DNA of 64,000 bases. Origin: Gnetum montanum (Eukaryota > Streptophyta > Gnetopsida > Gnetales > Gnetaceae). The stretch spans positions 6,116 to 70,115 of the forward strand of contig MNCI01019012.1 of assembly GCA_015680685.1 (NCBI GenBank). Reading direction: 5' to 3'. Below the pieces are notes generated by a model, which saw only the letters and a program-made list of their open reading frames with translations, was not told where the DNA came from and did no database searches. Below, one piece after another: positions 1 through 11,299 of this stretch (positions are counted from its first letter, which is position 1; each line of letters opens with the position of its first letter). Made by a program: the position numbers and the translations under genes.

Positions 1-950
1 TACACTTGGGGAATGAGGCTTTGACCACTTATGAGGCATTTTTCAGTCCCAAAAGTATTAAGTATGTGGGATTGTCCCCCATGGGTTACAATCTTCACAT
101 TTACGATGAAGTTTTGCATTAGCTTTCATGGGGTGGAGGCTAAATGGTGAGAAAATGGTTATAACATGTAGATTTTCATGGTGTTTCATCATCAATATTA
201 CATGGGATATTAATTGAAAAAATAAATCACTAAGAAAAATAAATAAAAACCCTAGAGTGTATGATCCAATGGATCTAGGATCCATTTTTCAAGTACTCAC
301 TCATAAGTTTAGTTGTGGAGGCACCTTACCCTAACTTAGGAATTAATAAGTGCTTTTTAACTATTTTTTATTTTCTAATTTCTTTGTTTTACAGTTTTTT
401 GTTACACCTTTTCACATTTCTTACCAATTTTCATATTCTTTAATATCTTTTCATTCTTTTATACTTTTCCATTTCTTAATCATTTAATATTCTTTAATAT
501 TTTTCAAATTCTTTCTCTATTTTTCCATTATTCTATAATTTTCATCATTCTTATTGTCCATATTTTTGTATGTTTTTCCAATAAAGGGCAAGGAATAAAG
601 TAAGATGTAGTCCCAATAAGGTGAAGATTGCCCTATATTATTAATCATAAGGGACTGATTACCTATACAGTGAGACCATGACATCCATCAATCCATTCCA
701 ACAATACGAGGTTCTTACCATAGCCATAATGATATTTTTCTCATAATAAAACTAAGAATAAACCTGTGATCATTATGCCTAGATAGAAAAGTAAAGAACT
801 AAATTGAAATGAAATACGTGTGATATCACGGAAACTTGTGGATTCTCTAGGATTACTACTAGGAGTTCTATTTTGTTTGCAATAATGTATTATTCTCTTG
901 AGTTCTAATGAAAAATGGAAGTCAAAGTAGAATAAGTGCTGCCTTACCAT
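1..950. other. AT-rich stretch, no gene recognised
   Basis: The stretch is AT-rich with long runs of T-rich sequence, especially at 350-560. Only short open frames (up to about 75 codons) occur, and none resembles a known protein. It may be the inside of an older repeat whose left part lies outside the window, but no LTR end, primer site or polymerase motif was found. Confidence 0.5.
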
Positions 951-956
951 GTCTTT

Positions 957-1185
957 AGAAAGACATGTTACCCATGTCTAATGGCAGTCCTCTAGTAAGG
1001 TTGACATAGTCAAAATAAAATAAAAAGCATAGAATAAAATTTTTGGGGATCCTACTAGAAAGACATGTTACCCATGCCTAAAGGCGGTCCTCTAGTAAGG
1101 TAGACATATTAAAAATAAAATAAAAAGCATAGAATAAAATTTCTAGGGGTTTCCACTAGAAAGACACCCATGCCTAAAGGTATGC
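957..1185. repeat. Tandem repeat, about 100-bp unit, 2.2 copies
   Basis: The words AGACATGTTACCCATG, CCTCTAGTAAGGT and AAAAAGCATAGAATAAAAT recur at about 961 and 1061, and a partial third copy starts near 1162 (AGACACCCATGCC). Spacing is about 100 bases. The first two units differ at a handful of positions. No coding function is visible. Confidence 0.85.
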
Positions 1186-2587
1186 AACTTCTTAGAAATC
1201 TCAAAAATGAAAGTGTGCTATTAATAAACTCCTTCCTTGAACAACATGCTAAGGAATTATACTTCTTGCAACAATGGTAGTCTTGTGATTGTTAATCCTA
1301 GGAATGATACAATGAAATGTCACCAAAAAGTGGTATGGACTTGGTTTGAATCTTGGACAAAAGGGCTAATGACTACTTTAACCACAAATTACACACAAGA
1401 ATTTATTATGCCTATGGTAAGATATCTCATGTCCTGGTTTCAGCAATCCCTTCTATATATTTAATCATAACTTTATGGTTTTATATAATATAGCATTATT
1501 TTTCCAATATGGTGATACTAACATGTGTGTTTTAGTAGACATGTATGTCTTACATTAAACTCCTTAAGTGCCTATAGACACTTTTAGACATGGTTATATA
1601 AGGGCACTAAGGGATGAATCCTACATTGGGGAGGACCCATTTGTATAACTATTGTATCTCATACTTGACATGAAATTTCACATCATCTTGTGCATTCCAA
1701 AATAGTAAAAACTCAATGAATATTTCCCAGAACCTCCTAGAACCTGTTTGATAATTCAAAATTCTTAATCCATCTCATATTGAGTCAATAACCTTTTGTT
1801 GCCCAAAATTATTTTCATAAGACTTTTAAAGATAAATTTTTAAATTCTAAGCATCATTAATGATCCATGACACTTTAGAAAATATCTATCTTCCATATCA
1901 TTCAATTGACTCATTTTTTCCATTTGAAATTGCTAAAAAATCAAATTTTTATAGCAGTAACATTGTAGCTATCATGTATGAGGTCATACAATGTCAAAGC
2001 TATAATGTTATATCAATGATATCATGCATATAAAAAATTATATATGTGTGTGGGAGTTAGAGAAATGTTTAATTCAACCACCAACAAGAGAATTTTTTAT
2101 AGTTTTTCTAAACTTTAACAACCTAACTTCTTGAAGCAATAACTTCCTCACTGTAGCTCTGATTTCTATGCTTCTTGAACCCTGTTGATCCTAAAGTGCC
2201 CAAGTTAGTCATGGAGGGGGTTAGTGCATATACATTTAAGACAGTTAAGCCAAAAATTTCTTACACCTAGAAGACATTATCAAGGGTAAGTATAGAAGAG
2301 TAATAAGAACATTATACCTAACTAACCAATTTTTAGCCAAGGAACTTAACCAAACCTCCTAGATAACCATATTAACCAAGAAAGGGTATAATAAATGAGG
2401 AAATGATAACTATGAAAGTTTATAATAATAATGAATATAATGCTTCGAGGTTTCCTTTTAAAACTTTTTTTAACTCTACAATTGTAACAAGACAAGGACA
2501 TAATCTAATCAATAGTATGAGAAGGATTCCAAACCATTAAGAATTAATGGAAATGATATAATAATCCCAAACTCTTATGGATTGTAG
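1186..2587. other. AT-rich stretch with weak LTR-like signals
   Basis: No gene is recognised. Two weak hints of old retroelement DNA exist. A TATATAAG motif lies near 1594. The stretch at about 1930-2035 resembles the first 70 or so bases of the LTR at 5572 (shared words CAAATTTT, AATGATATCAT). Neither is enough to call an element. A 75-codon open frame at 1237-1464 (+) has no recognisable motif. Confidence 0.4.
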
Positions 2588-5380
2588 ATGATCCCAAAGA
2601 GATCAACAACTGAAGGAACTTCTCAACTTGGTAGGAAAAGATCAAGAGGCCATAGGAGAGGCCAAGCAAAAGAACAAACTTTACAAGCTGAACATGTGGA
2701 TCAAGAGGCTCAATCATTGAGAATTCATCAATAAACTTTTACTACCAAACATTCAACATAAGGAGAGGAAAAAGTACCACCTATAGCTAAACAAGGACAT
2801 CACCTCACATTGTCTCTGAAATGCCTTTAAGCTATACAAGAAAAGTCCATCATGTTCATGGTCATCATGGAATTAAACTTTTTCCATTTACAAAGTTTTC
2901 TCTAGGGGCTGTGAAGATATAACTTTAAGCATCTCCCTTATGGTCTACACTATATAACAACATCAAATGGCATTTAGGAAAAACATATCAATTTTGGCAA
3001 AACAAAAAAGTAGACACTACACTAAGGATTGAAGGAGTTTAGGTGCCATATGTAGTAGAGGCAATTGCTAAGGCCCTTAATATTCTTAATGAAGGAGCCA
3101 ATGTGGCACAAATATCAATGACATGAAACACCAATGCTAAGAAGCTGTGGTTGTAGAGGGCATATGGCAAAGAAGATAAATACTACAATGAGTTCTCAAC
3201 CAAAGAAAATATTTATGTCAAGATTGAAACATATCACTTGTTTCCAACTAAAAGGCTCATAAAATTTTAGCATACACAACTAGAGGAAGTGTAATTCTAG
3301 TCAAAGAATTTAACACCAACATCACCCATTTTCTCTTTCTAGAAATCTAGTGGTATTTTGAAGAGAAGAAGGTGGGGAAACTAACACTACCATTTTCCTA
3401 TCTAAAAAGAAGCTATGTAAGCAAGCAAGAATCTTAGACTATACCAATGATGTTTTGAGAAAATCCCAAAATGCTTCATACATTAAGATGTTTAAGTCAA
3501 TTCCATCCAAGAAAGACCAACTAGAGAAGCTAGCAAGCTCTAAGGAAGCTACAAGTTCTACTCCTGCTAGTAACATTCCAACTACCAGTCAGCAATAGCA
3601 AGTAGTACCTAGCAACCAATCACCTATCGAAAAACAACAATAGCAACAACAAGCTCCACCATCATTGCCACAAGACTATTGGCCATCAATGAACCATCTA
3701 CAATAGATTGTAGAAATAATAAGCTAGGGAACAAGGGAGAGCACAAATCTCTACAAAGTAAGAGAAAGCTTAGTTAGGCCCACCATTTCCATAGACCGGA
3801 AAGTGTCATTACATATAGAAGGAGAGGATGACTAAGTGTAATAGATTTTTAAAAATGCTGCATCATTCCAAGTGATGCTAGAAATTGGTGAAGGCATCAC
3901 AATAGTGGTCATGCAGTACCAAGATGCAATAGGAGCCATAGAAATCATCACTAACTACATCAAAGAATCATTCAATGTTCCTATTGTGTCACCAAATGAT
4001 CTTTCTAGAGCAAGGGATGCTCAAACGCTAATTGGTACCTCAATGAATCCTAAAGAACATGAATATATATTAGAAAGACTACTGTAGATGGGCCAAGTCA
4101 TGTAAAATTTGTTTGATATTCCAGGTGATATTACTATAGTATAGTATGATATAATTGAAACAAAAACAAAGTTGTTCATGATCGAAACCAGAGTCAAATA
4201 TGCAAAAAACGAAGTGTAGAGGCTACAATAAAAACTAGTAACTATAAGAGTTTAAAGGAGAAACCTTGCATAATTCATGGTGCTAGACCAACTCAATCAA
4301 TTCAAGATTGACCATGTGAGATAGTAGATTGTCCACAATATTAGTATGGAGAAGGAGAAAGAGAAGGTATGGTGGGATGCATCTGTTGCTTAGGCACAAA
4401 CATATGCACATGCTAAAGCTCTCATAGCCTTATAAGAAGAAAATCAAAAGCTCATTGCCGATAAAACTAGGTTCACTAACATAAAACATAGAAAAATGTT
4501 CTCAAGAAAAGCATTCACTAGCTAAGAGAGTAACTCACAAGAGTCAACTAGGAAATGAGTCAATTTCCCAGAGAAAATAGAAACTTATCAATGAAAGAAG
4601 TTCACACAATCTATCAAAAGTCTACAATTGAAATAAGCATGTGGACGAATGAGGTCGAAAGACATGAACGACTTAAGAAGAATTTTAAAGATCAAGTGAG
4701 CATGTAAAAAAATAAATTAAAAATAAATATAAATGGTAAAAGCCAAAATGAGTTCTATCTTTGCTCAAAATTCAGATTGGTAGCCCATCTTGGATAGTCT
4801 TACCTACATTCATCAGGCTAAGTTGAAAAATAAAGATCTACAGATAGAGAACCTGATAGAATACATGGTGTTAGAAAATCTTAGATACACTAACTTGGCC
4901 ATGTTAATAGCAAGATGGCCTTGAAATGAGCTCAATTAGTAGGTAGCAATAGTGTACATGATGTACAAGAAATAATTTGTTGATAGAAAAATGTATTGTA
5001 CAAATTACATGTGGTAAACTTTGAGCTAAAAATTGTCAAAGCTAGCTACCAAGGATAGAAGGATCTAGTAGTGAGTCTGGCATGTTGAATGATAGATTAT
5101 TAATAACTAAGAAAGAAAACCAGGGCTTTTAAGGAGGAACGATGGTAGTTTGCAACATGGTACATGAAATCTAATCAAATGTTTTTGCTACTACCATGCA
5201 CATGGAATGTACCAACTCCATCAAACATTGCTCAATAAGCATAGATGGTACATGATCCAAGGACATAGGAAGAAAATATTTAGGCACTCCTTAACAAATA
5301 CAAATTCAAAGAGCTTAATGATAAACGAAAGAAGCCAATGGAAGAGCCTCCACCACTTGAAACATAAACTACATCGCACT
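2588..5380 (+). pseudogene. Decayed glutamine-rich coiled-coil ORF of an LTR element
   Basis: I do not recognise this protein. The ATG at 2588 starts a basic N-terminus (MIPKRSTTEG). The same frame is open at 3872-4087 and reads as protein from about 3420 to 4700 apart from stop codons. Those stops are mostly TAG and often sit inside glutamine runs (near 3597 and 3641), as expected if CAG became TAG. About residues 560-640 are rich in K, E, Q and A and look like a coiled coil. The last part, near 5330-5366, reads KRKKPMEEPPPLET in a shifted frame. A polypurine tract and an LTR follow directly, so this is the accessory ORF of a + strand retroelement. No integrase or reverse transcriptase is seen upstream within the window. 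Confidence 0.6.
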
Positions 5381-5539
5381 ACTTCAATTTTTGTTTTATT
5401 TTGTTTTATTTGTAATTGTTAGTTGTGTCTAACTTTCATAAAAACATCACTACAACATTCAAGAGTCATGTGAATAATAAGTTAAATTAAGTATACCTCT
5501 AAATTTCATAAGGGATTCTATCCTCTCTCTTTTTAAACT

Positions 5540-5571
5540 CAAGGACGAGTTTCTAGTTAGTCGTGGGGGTA
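5540..5571 (+). other. Polypurine tract and end of internal domain
   Basis: The sequence AAGGACGAG, then a purine-rich CGTGGGGG stretch, stands directly before the LTR start TGATAAAG at 5572. This is the usual layout of the plus-strand primer at the 3' end of a plant LTR retrotransposon internal region. Confidence 0.6.
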
Positions 5572-6502
5572 TGATAAAGTCAAATTTTAGCAATGAAATA
5601 TTGCAACTACAATATTATAGTAATGATATCATAGATATGATTTCATAACCCATGTTACATAATTTTTGATATGATGTCTTGAGGTTTATGCAACACTATA
5701 AATACTGACACTTGGATGCACAATCGAAAACTGTTTCACTCCACCATTAGTAAAACTCTTGCAATTTTATTCTATAGGTGGTGATAGAGTGAATGCCCAT
5801 AGTGTGATGTTGAGTAATTTTGTAGAATATTTATTTGAGTAAAGTGTACTTAGGCATAATTCATGTTCGAAAATAAAGATCAAGATTGCTTTTCATCATT
5901 GTANGTCCGAAAATAAAGATCAAGATTGCTTTTCATCATTGTAGCATCCACTTAGTTTTATTATTTTACTTAGCTTAATTTCCATGTTTACTTAGTTAAT
6001 AATTTATGTTTCAAAGTACTTTACTTTACTTGTTCATTAGTAAAGTAAAATGAATATGACTAGTTTCAAGTGTTAAAGTGTAATCATTTGGTAATCTTTT
6101 AGTAGTTTCACTTGATTTGCTCAGTTGTAAACTCACTTGGTAATTCAAACAATGGTTACATGAGCCCATGATGCGTAAGGTAAGCCAAGAATGGATGCTC
6201 ATCACTATGGCTAGAATAGATTTACATTACTATCATCACTTAGATTTAGATTTCTATTCTTAACTTTCATTATGAATACCACTAGGAGTTATTCAGGCCT
6301 TACAACATCAATTATCATATGCATCACTACGAGTTAAACTGTACATTGAGACTTTACTAAATCAAGGTGAGAGGATAACAATCAAGAACTTAACATCAAT
6401 TATAAGAATAATTACATTGTCCATTTATGGATTATGATCTATTCACACGTTGGCATTCATGACTTATATGGTTAAGTTTTGGGGTTACTCCACCGCTCAT
6501 CA
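5572..6502 (+). mobile_element. Athila-type LTR (3' LTR of the upstream element), + strand
   Basis: It runs from TGATAAAG to GCTCATCA, about 930 bp, the same length as the LTRs of the Athila-like element next door. Its last 40 bases (ATATGGTTAAG to GCTCATCA) match the end of the solo LTR at 22537. A TATA motif (CTATAAATAC) lies near 5697. It is preceded by a polypurine tract. A matching 5' LTR was not found in the window. The LTR at 19080-20116 is a distant relative. Part of it is repeated around an N at 5904. Confidence 0.7.
5865..5943. other. Single N flanked by a direct repeat (assembly join)
   Basis: An N at 5904 separates two nearly identical copies of about 38 bases ending in GCTTTTCATCATTGTA. 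The pattern fits two contig ends that overlap but were not merged. The true LTR is probably about 40 bases shorter. Confidence 0.75.
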
Positions 6503-7146
6503 GTATGCCCAAGCAAAAGTTATATCTTTATTCACTAGGGCCTATGTCACATTCAATGGAAATTTTTTTGTCAAACTACCTTAGCTCATTTTTGGAGATA
6601 GAGAATTTATTTAAAGAAAATGAGAAAGATAAGAAGACACTATTCTTTCCATGCCCAATATTCCAATAACATCCTCAAGAACACTAGAACAATATTATGG
6701 TAAAAGATGATGAAGAAAATGCCATCCCTATGGCTTCAAGAGAAAGAAGCACCACCACTACTATCAAAGGATACCATAGATGCTAAAGAAAAATTATGAT
6801 AGTTGAAAAAGTAATAGCAAAAACCACTTGGAAGTTACATGATGAACTATTACCTTGCCATATGCAATTTGAATAAGTTCATAAGGACCAAAATTGATAA
6901 TAAGATTATTCTTCTAACAATTTTTTTACATAATAAATGAAGGCTACTATTCAAGTTATTAGTTGCAATTTTATTGTCCTCAAAACAGATGTCTAAATTC
7001 TCAAACAATGTTATAGCCTTATTGATAATACTAGAAGAAGAATTCATTATAGTGGTAAACATGCCACAAAAGGGACATATATGTGATTATAGATAAAATT
7101 AGAGAAGCCTTGAAGGTTTCTACAACACTTTTCTAGATTTTGTTAT
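6503..7146. other. Sequence between LTR 5572-6502 and the Athila-like element
   Basis: No gene is recognised. It is AT-rich with short frames. It joins directly to 17389 if the nested Athila-like element is removed. It may therefore be the 5' part of the internal domain that continues at 17389, which would make 5572-6502 a shared LTR, but no convincing primer-binding site follows 6502. Confidence 0.4.
7142..7146. other. Left target-site duplication GTTAT
   Basis: GTTAT at 7142-7146 directly precedes the left LTR. ATTAT follows the right LTR at 17389-17393. Four of five bases agree, and the one difference is a transition, which fits an old 5-bp duplication. Confidence 0.65.
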
Positions 7147-8078
7147 TGATGAGCAATGAGGTACCCCTATCGAACCATACGAATCACAAAAGTTCACACA
7201 TGATCTAGTCAAATTTTGGGAACTTTGTTGTTTCTAGTGCACTAGCCCTTTAGAAAGTGAATTTAGCCTAAAGGTCAATCGTTGTCCTCCCAATTATACC
7301 TGTGATGTACGTTGGTATGGTTAAGTGTAACTGAGGCATTTGATTTTTATCATTTTGTATTTTATATTTTGGATGCTTGAAATGTAGGTAAAAGGAATTT
7401 TATTAGAAAATATAAATTAACTAATTAACTGCTATTTAACTCATCCTAACATAAGTATCCATTCCCACTTTTCGTACACATCCTAAACCCACATATCCAC
7501 TACTAGGTGACTAAGTGCTATGCTACTGGGCGTAGCAAGCAATAACGCTACTAGGATTATCAATTGAATACATGTTATGCTCAAAGTAGTTGTACTTATG
7601 TGTTTAATCTATCTAGCTTAATAATCTCATGAACTCAATTACTGAAAAATATTTGCAAAATAATTGAGAATAATTAACAAATAATTGAAAACATAAAATG
7701 CATAAGTAAAATAGCTAATGTATCCAAAGTGTTTTAAGGTTTATTAGAAAGCTCATCTTTATTACCATACACACTATCATGCTCAGGTACAATAATGTTG
7801 GAATAAAGATCTATACACCCAATGATTCCTACTATGGGCACTTAGGAAAAAAATTCTAACTTTCAAATCGAACAAATACAAGAGCTTTACTACTACTAAA
7901 ATATGGACTCTCCATAAATGTAACTGTTAGGCATGTATTTATAGGTGATGGACAAACACTACATCAACAAGGCATCATTGATGTAGGTTGAAATGCATCG
8001 ACAAGGCCTCATCAATGAGGTCTCATCAACTGCATCAATGAGGCCTTATCGATGTAGCCAACCAATGACGACTCATCA
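7147..8078 (-). repeat. 3' LTR of the Athila-like element
   Basis: It is 932 bp, TGATGAG to CTCATCA. On the - strand a TATA box (TATAAATA, 7936-7943) precedes the transcribed part. The U3 end, at 7960-8060, is built from short near-palindromes around GATGAGGCCTCATC. It has 8 extra bases near 7175 relative to the other LTR. Confidence 0.9.
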
Positions 8079-9012
8079 TACCTCCACGATTGAATGAAAA
8101 CTCATCCTCGAGTTCTTTTACAAAATTGGAAATGTATGCAATTATTGATTGAATTTTCTTTAACAAAACAAACTTAACTGATTTCACAAAAAAATGGAAT
8201 GCCCAAGTGTACAGAAAGGGCAGGTTCTTCCTTCCACGTTTGTTATCCTTGAAATGCTTCTCAATCTCCAAATAAATTAGCTATGGAACGTTAATGAGGA
8301 ATTTCCCACTTAGAGTTGTGCATGCATGAGTGGAGAAGGTAGTCAACTTGATTGGCCTCACTATTGGATTAAAGTGATAAGCCACAATCTTGAAACAGAT
8401 TCGCTCCATCAATGTGAACATGCCATACTCCTTACGATCTACCCTATAGTATCGTTAGGTCCACTCCCTTTTTGCCTTAGGATCACCCTTTTTTGATTCT
8501 TCCACCAACTATGTTCCAATGTCTGGAAACCCTATTTCCTATGCAATGGCCTCTTTCAATTACCCTGGCCTTTGACTATTCGAGAAGAGATAGGTCTCTT
8601 CCATGTACCACTACCCACTAGTCATGATGATTGGCCATATGGGAGAGGTTTGCAATTGTGTTCTAACATCCTCTAGAGCTTTTTCCAAAAATGGCCTAAA
8701 GTTTATCTCTTGAAAAACTAATCTTTGGATCTCTTAGTACTTGATGATATCTTGGTACGCTTGAGTTAGAGTGATCTCAATCCTTGGCATCGGTCTAGGA
8801 ATTTCTCCTTCTTGAGATTGTTCTGTAGGCACTTCTTCTTCTAGAATCTATCAAATAGATTCCACTTCAGGCTACTCATGAAGAGGTCTCGTTGCATGGG
8901 TTACCTCTTGTTATTCTTGGCCTTGTTCCTGTTGGCCCCTTCCAACTCTAGGTCATTTCTCCTCTAGTTGTGAGGGTTCTCCTTCCTATGGGCACTTTTG
9001 TTTAGGTGCCAT
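8035..9012 (-). pseudogene. 3' accessory ORF of the Athila-like element (unknown, decayed)
   Basis: The frame begins at ATG 9012 (MAPKQKCP) and stays readable for about 310 codons to the 3' LTR. It is broken by stops (TAG, TGA, TAA) that mostly match decayed CAG, CGA and CAA. It is not a known enzyme. The N-terminus is rich in Q, E and P; the C-terminal third (8271-8079) is basic with a hydrophobic helix. The open frame runs about 14 codons into the LTR and stops at 8034. It lies where Athila elements carry an envelope-like ORF, and I infer it is that accessory ORF. I see no signal peptide or clear membrane anchor to support an envelope function. Confidence 0.55.
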
Positions 9013-11290
9013 CTATAATTACAATAGAACCATGGATTAGCAATCATTGTGTAACCTTAAAACAATTAGGATACCTTAACTCTTGAGGGTAGTAAGGGTA
9101 GTTACACTTGGCTAAGTTGTAATTATGGCTAATTTAATTAACATAATTGTTATTTCTATTTACACCTTATCATTGATAGATCACCCCAAAGATTGTTGAA
9201 AGGTTTAACTTGAAAAAAGTTGATGTTTATGTATGATTAAGGTTACTAATCCTTGGGGGAGTTAGAAAAAAATTTTAAAAATTGCATCAAAAACCATAAG
9301 GTTTGTGGCCCCCACAATAAAGATCTTACCTCCAGTAAGTGTAGGATCAAAAAATGGAGTGATTTGAACAAACAGTTTGAAATTTATGGACTCTAGAAGG
9401 TTTTGGGCTCTGAAAAATTGCAACAATTCCCCATGTGTTAGGAGCAAATGACAAAAAATTCCAAAGTGTCTGACAATATACATAGCAATTTTATATTATA
9501 TCGATGAGGCCTCGCCGATGGAGCCTCATCGATAGGGTTAGCTATGTTGAAAAGGCCTTGATGATGCAACTGTTGACCACCATTGACTTTTGTTGACTTT
9601 GGTCAAACTTTCAAAATATAAGAAATTTTTTAATGAAATTGGGGTCAAATGAAAGCTTAGAAGACCAAGAATAGTATGAAAGCATAAGAAGAGGGCATTG
9701 AAGTTAATAAATTTGAAAAATGGAGAAAATTCATTTAACGGATGAATGCAATGAAAGATTAAGGAATACTGAGTAGTTTACACAATGGAAAATACAAAAG
9801 ATAAAATTGTAGTGATGCCAAAGATAAGGAACCTTAACTAATCAAGCCAAAAACTATACAAGTGGATCCTCCCCATAGCAAGCTTATGCCATTTTTGCCC
9901 TTGCATAACCTCAACTAAGGAGTCGATGAGCCCCATAGTTGATTTAATGATCACAACAAGTTAAGGACCAACCAAAAAGAATCCACTCAAGAATTCCAAT
10001 ACATTAGACTAAGACATAAAGCATAACATAGATCCTGATAGTGAGATGAGTTAATAGCATCATGGATGGATGATAGAGAAGATGGAATGTAGTTCCAAAT
10101 CAAGATCATAAGAAGTCCCATGTGGAATTATGATTAAAATGACCCGAGAAGTTCCATCCTGAGTCCAAACCAAAACCATCTACTTTCAATAACTTCGCAT
10201 CACCACTCTAAGACCGATCCAACCACATGAGACACTAGAGTGTCCTTGCAAGACAACCACTATTTCACAAAGAGGAGTCAGAAGTAGGAAGTAAGAGAGA
10301 GGGGGCCTTAGTTAGAGGGGACCTTCAGGAATAGGTGTATGTCTTTTGAGTCCCATAACTAGTGCTTGTAGCCCTTTTATTTGTCCAAGGGATGTGCTTT
10401 CAATTTCCATTTTTATTTGTTTGTTTTTTTTTTATTTTTTTGAAATGGGAACCATACCATGCAAGGACTTATTCATGTTAATGGGATGTGCTTTGAATTC
10501 ACATCATGTTTTTGAATGATGAGAACTACACCATGCAATGACGTTATTTGTCTTCCTATCATTGGTGCTATGGAACAATGAGAAGTCTATGAAAAACACT
10601 CAAGCACTCAAGAAAGAAGAAGAGTACAAGGAGTATTGAGTCCCCTTGAAGTCACACCCTTTACAAACCTTTGTATCCTTCCTAATTCTAGAACCACCAA
10701 GGTCACTAATTGATTAAAAGTTTCTTTAATGAAAAAGGGACCTCAAATTCCCAAAACAAGGAAAACCATAGAGTTCTTTAGATGGGTGGATGATGTGGAC
10801 TCACTACCTATTCCATGAAAAACAAACCATGTCAAATTTATTAGACATCAAAATTCCAAAATAGAAACCAAACATTAACAATCACACATTAAGCATAAAC
10901 CATCATTAATAAATAGCAACATCAGCATTGTGTCGTGTGATAATAAAGTAGATTTATTAGCTAAAATGAGAAAATATCACAGTTAATAAAAAGAAACACA
11001 AGAAAAAAAATAAAGAAAAATATATAAGAAAGTGTAAAATAATCAAGAAAATTTAAATGTACTAAAAATGATATAAAATTAGAAACATTTATTAAATCAA
11101 AAATGTGAAAAAAAAGGTAGAAAAAAATGAGGCCATGGTAATGGTTAGCATGGATGGCCATCTCCCCCATGATTGAGTTACAAGGAGGAGATCCAAAAAA
11201 TAAACGTGGGTGTCCATTTGTTGAGGTGGTAGTTACAGTGGCCTGTCTTGGTTCTAGGAAAGGCTTAATTTGTTGGATATTGACCAACTA
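9013..11290 (-). other. 3' non-polymerase region of the Athila-like element
   Basis: No domain is recognised between the integrase tail and the accessory ORF. It contains one palindromic block (CGATGAGGCCTCG near 9501, GCCTCATCGATAGGG near 9521) like those in the element's LTR U3, and A/T-rich low-complexity runs at 10400-10440 and 10970-11130. A 108-codon open frame at 10961-11287 (-) has a hydrophobic phenylalanine-rich end that reflects T-rich DNA rather than a clear protein. Confidence 0.5.
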
Positions 11291-11299
11291 CTTTTTATT

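Noticed and set aside
1590-1605. TATATAAG promoter near 1594
   Set aside because: No gene follows and TATA-like words are common in this AT-rich DNA.
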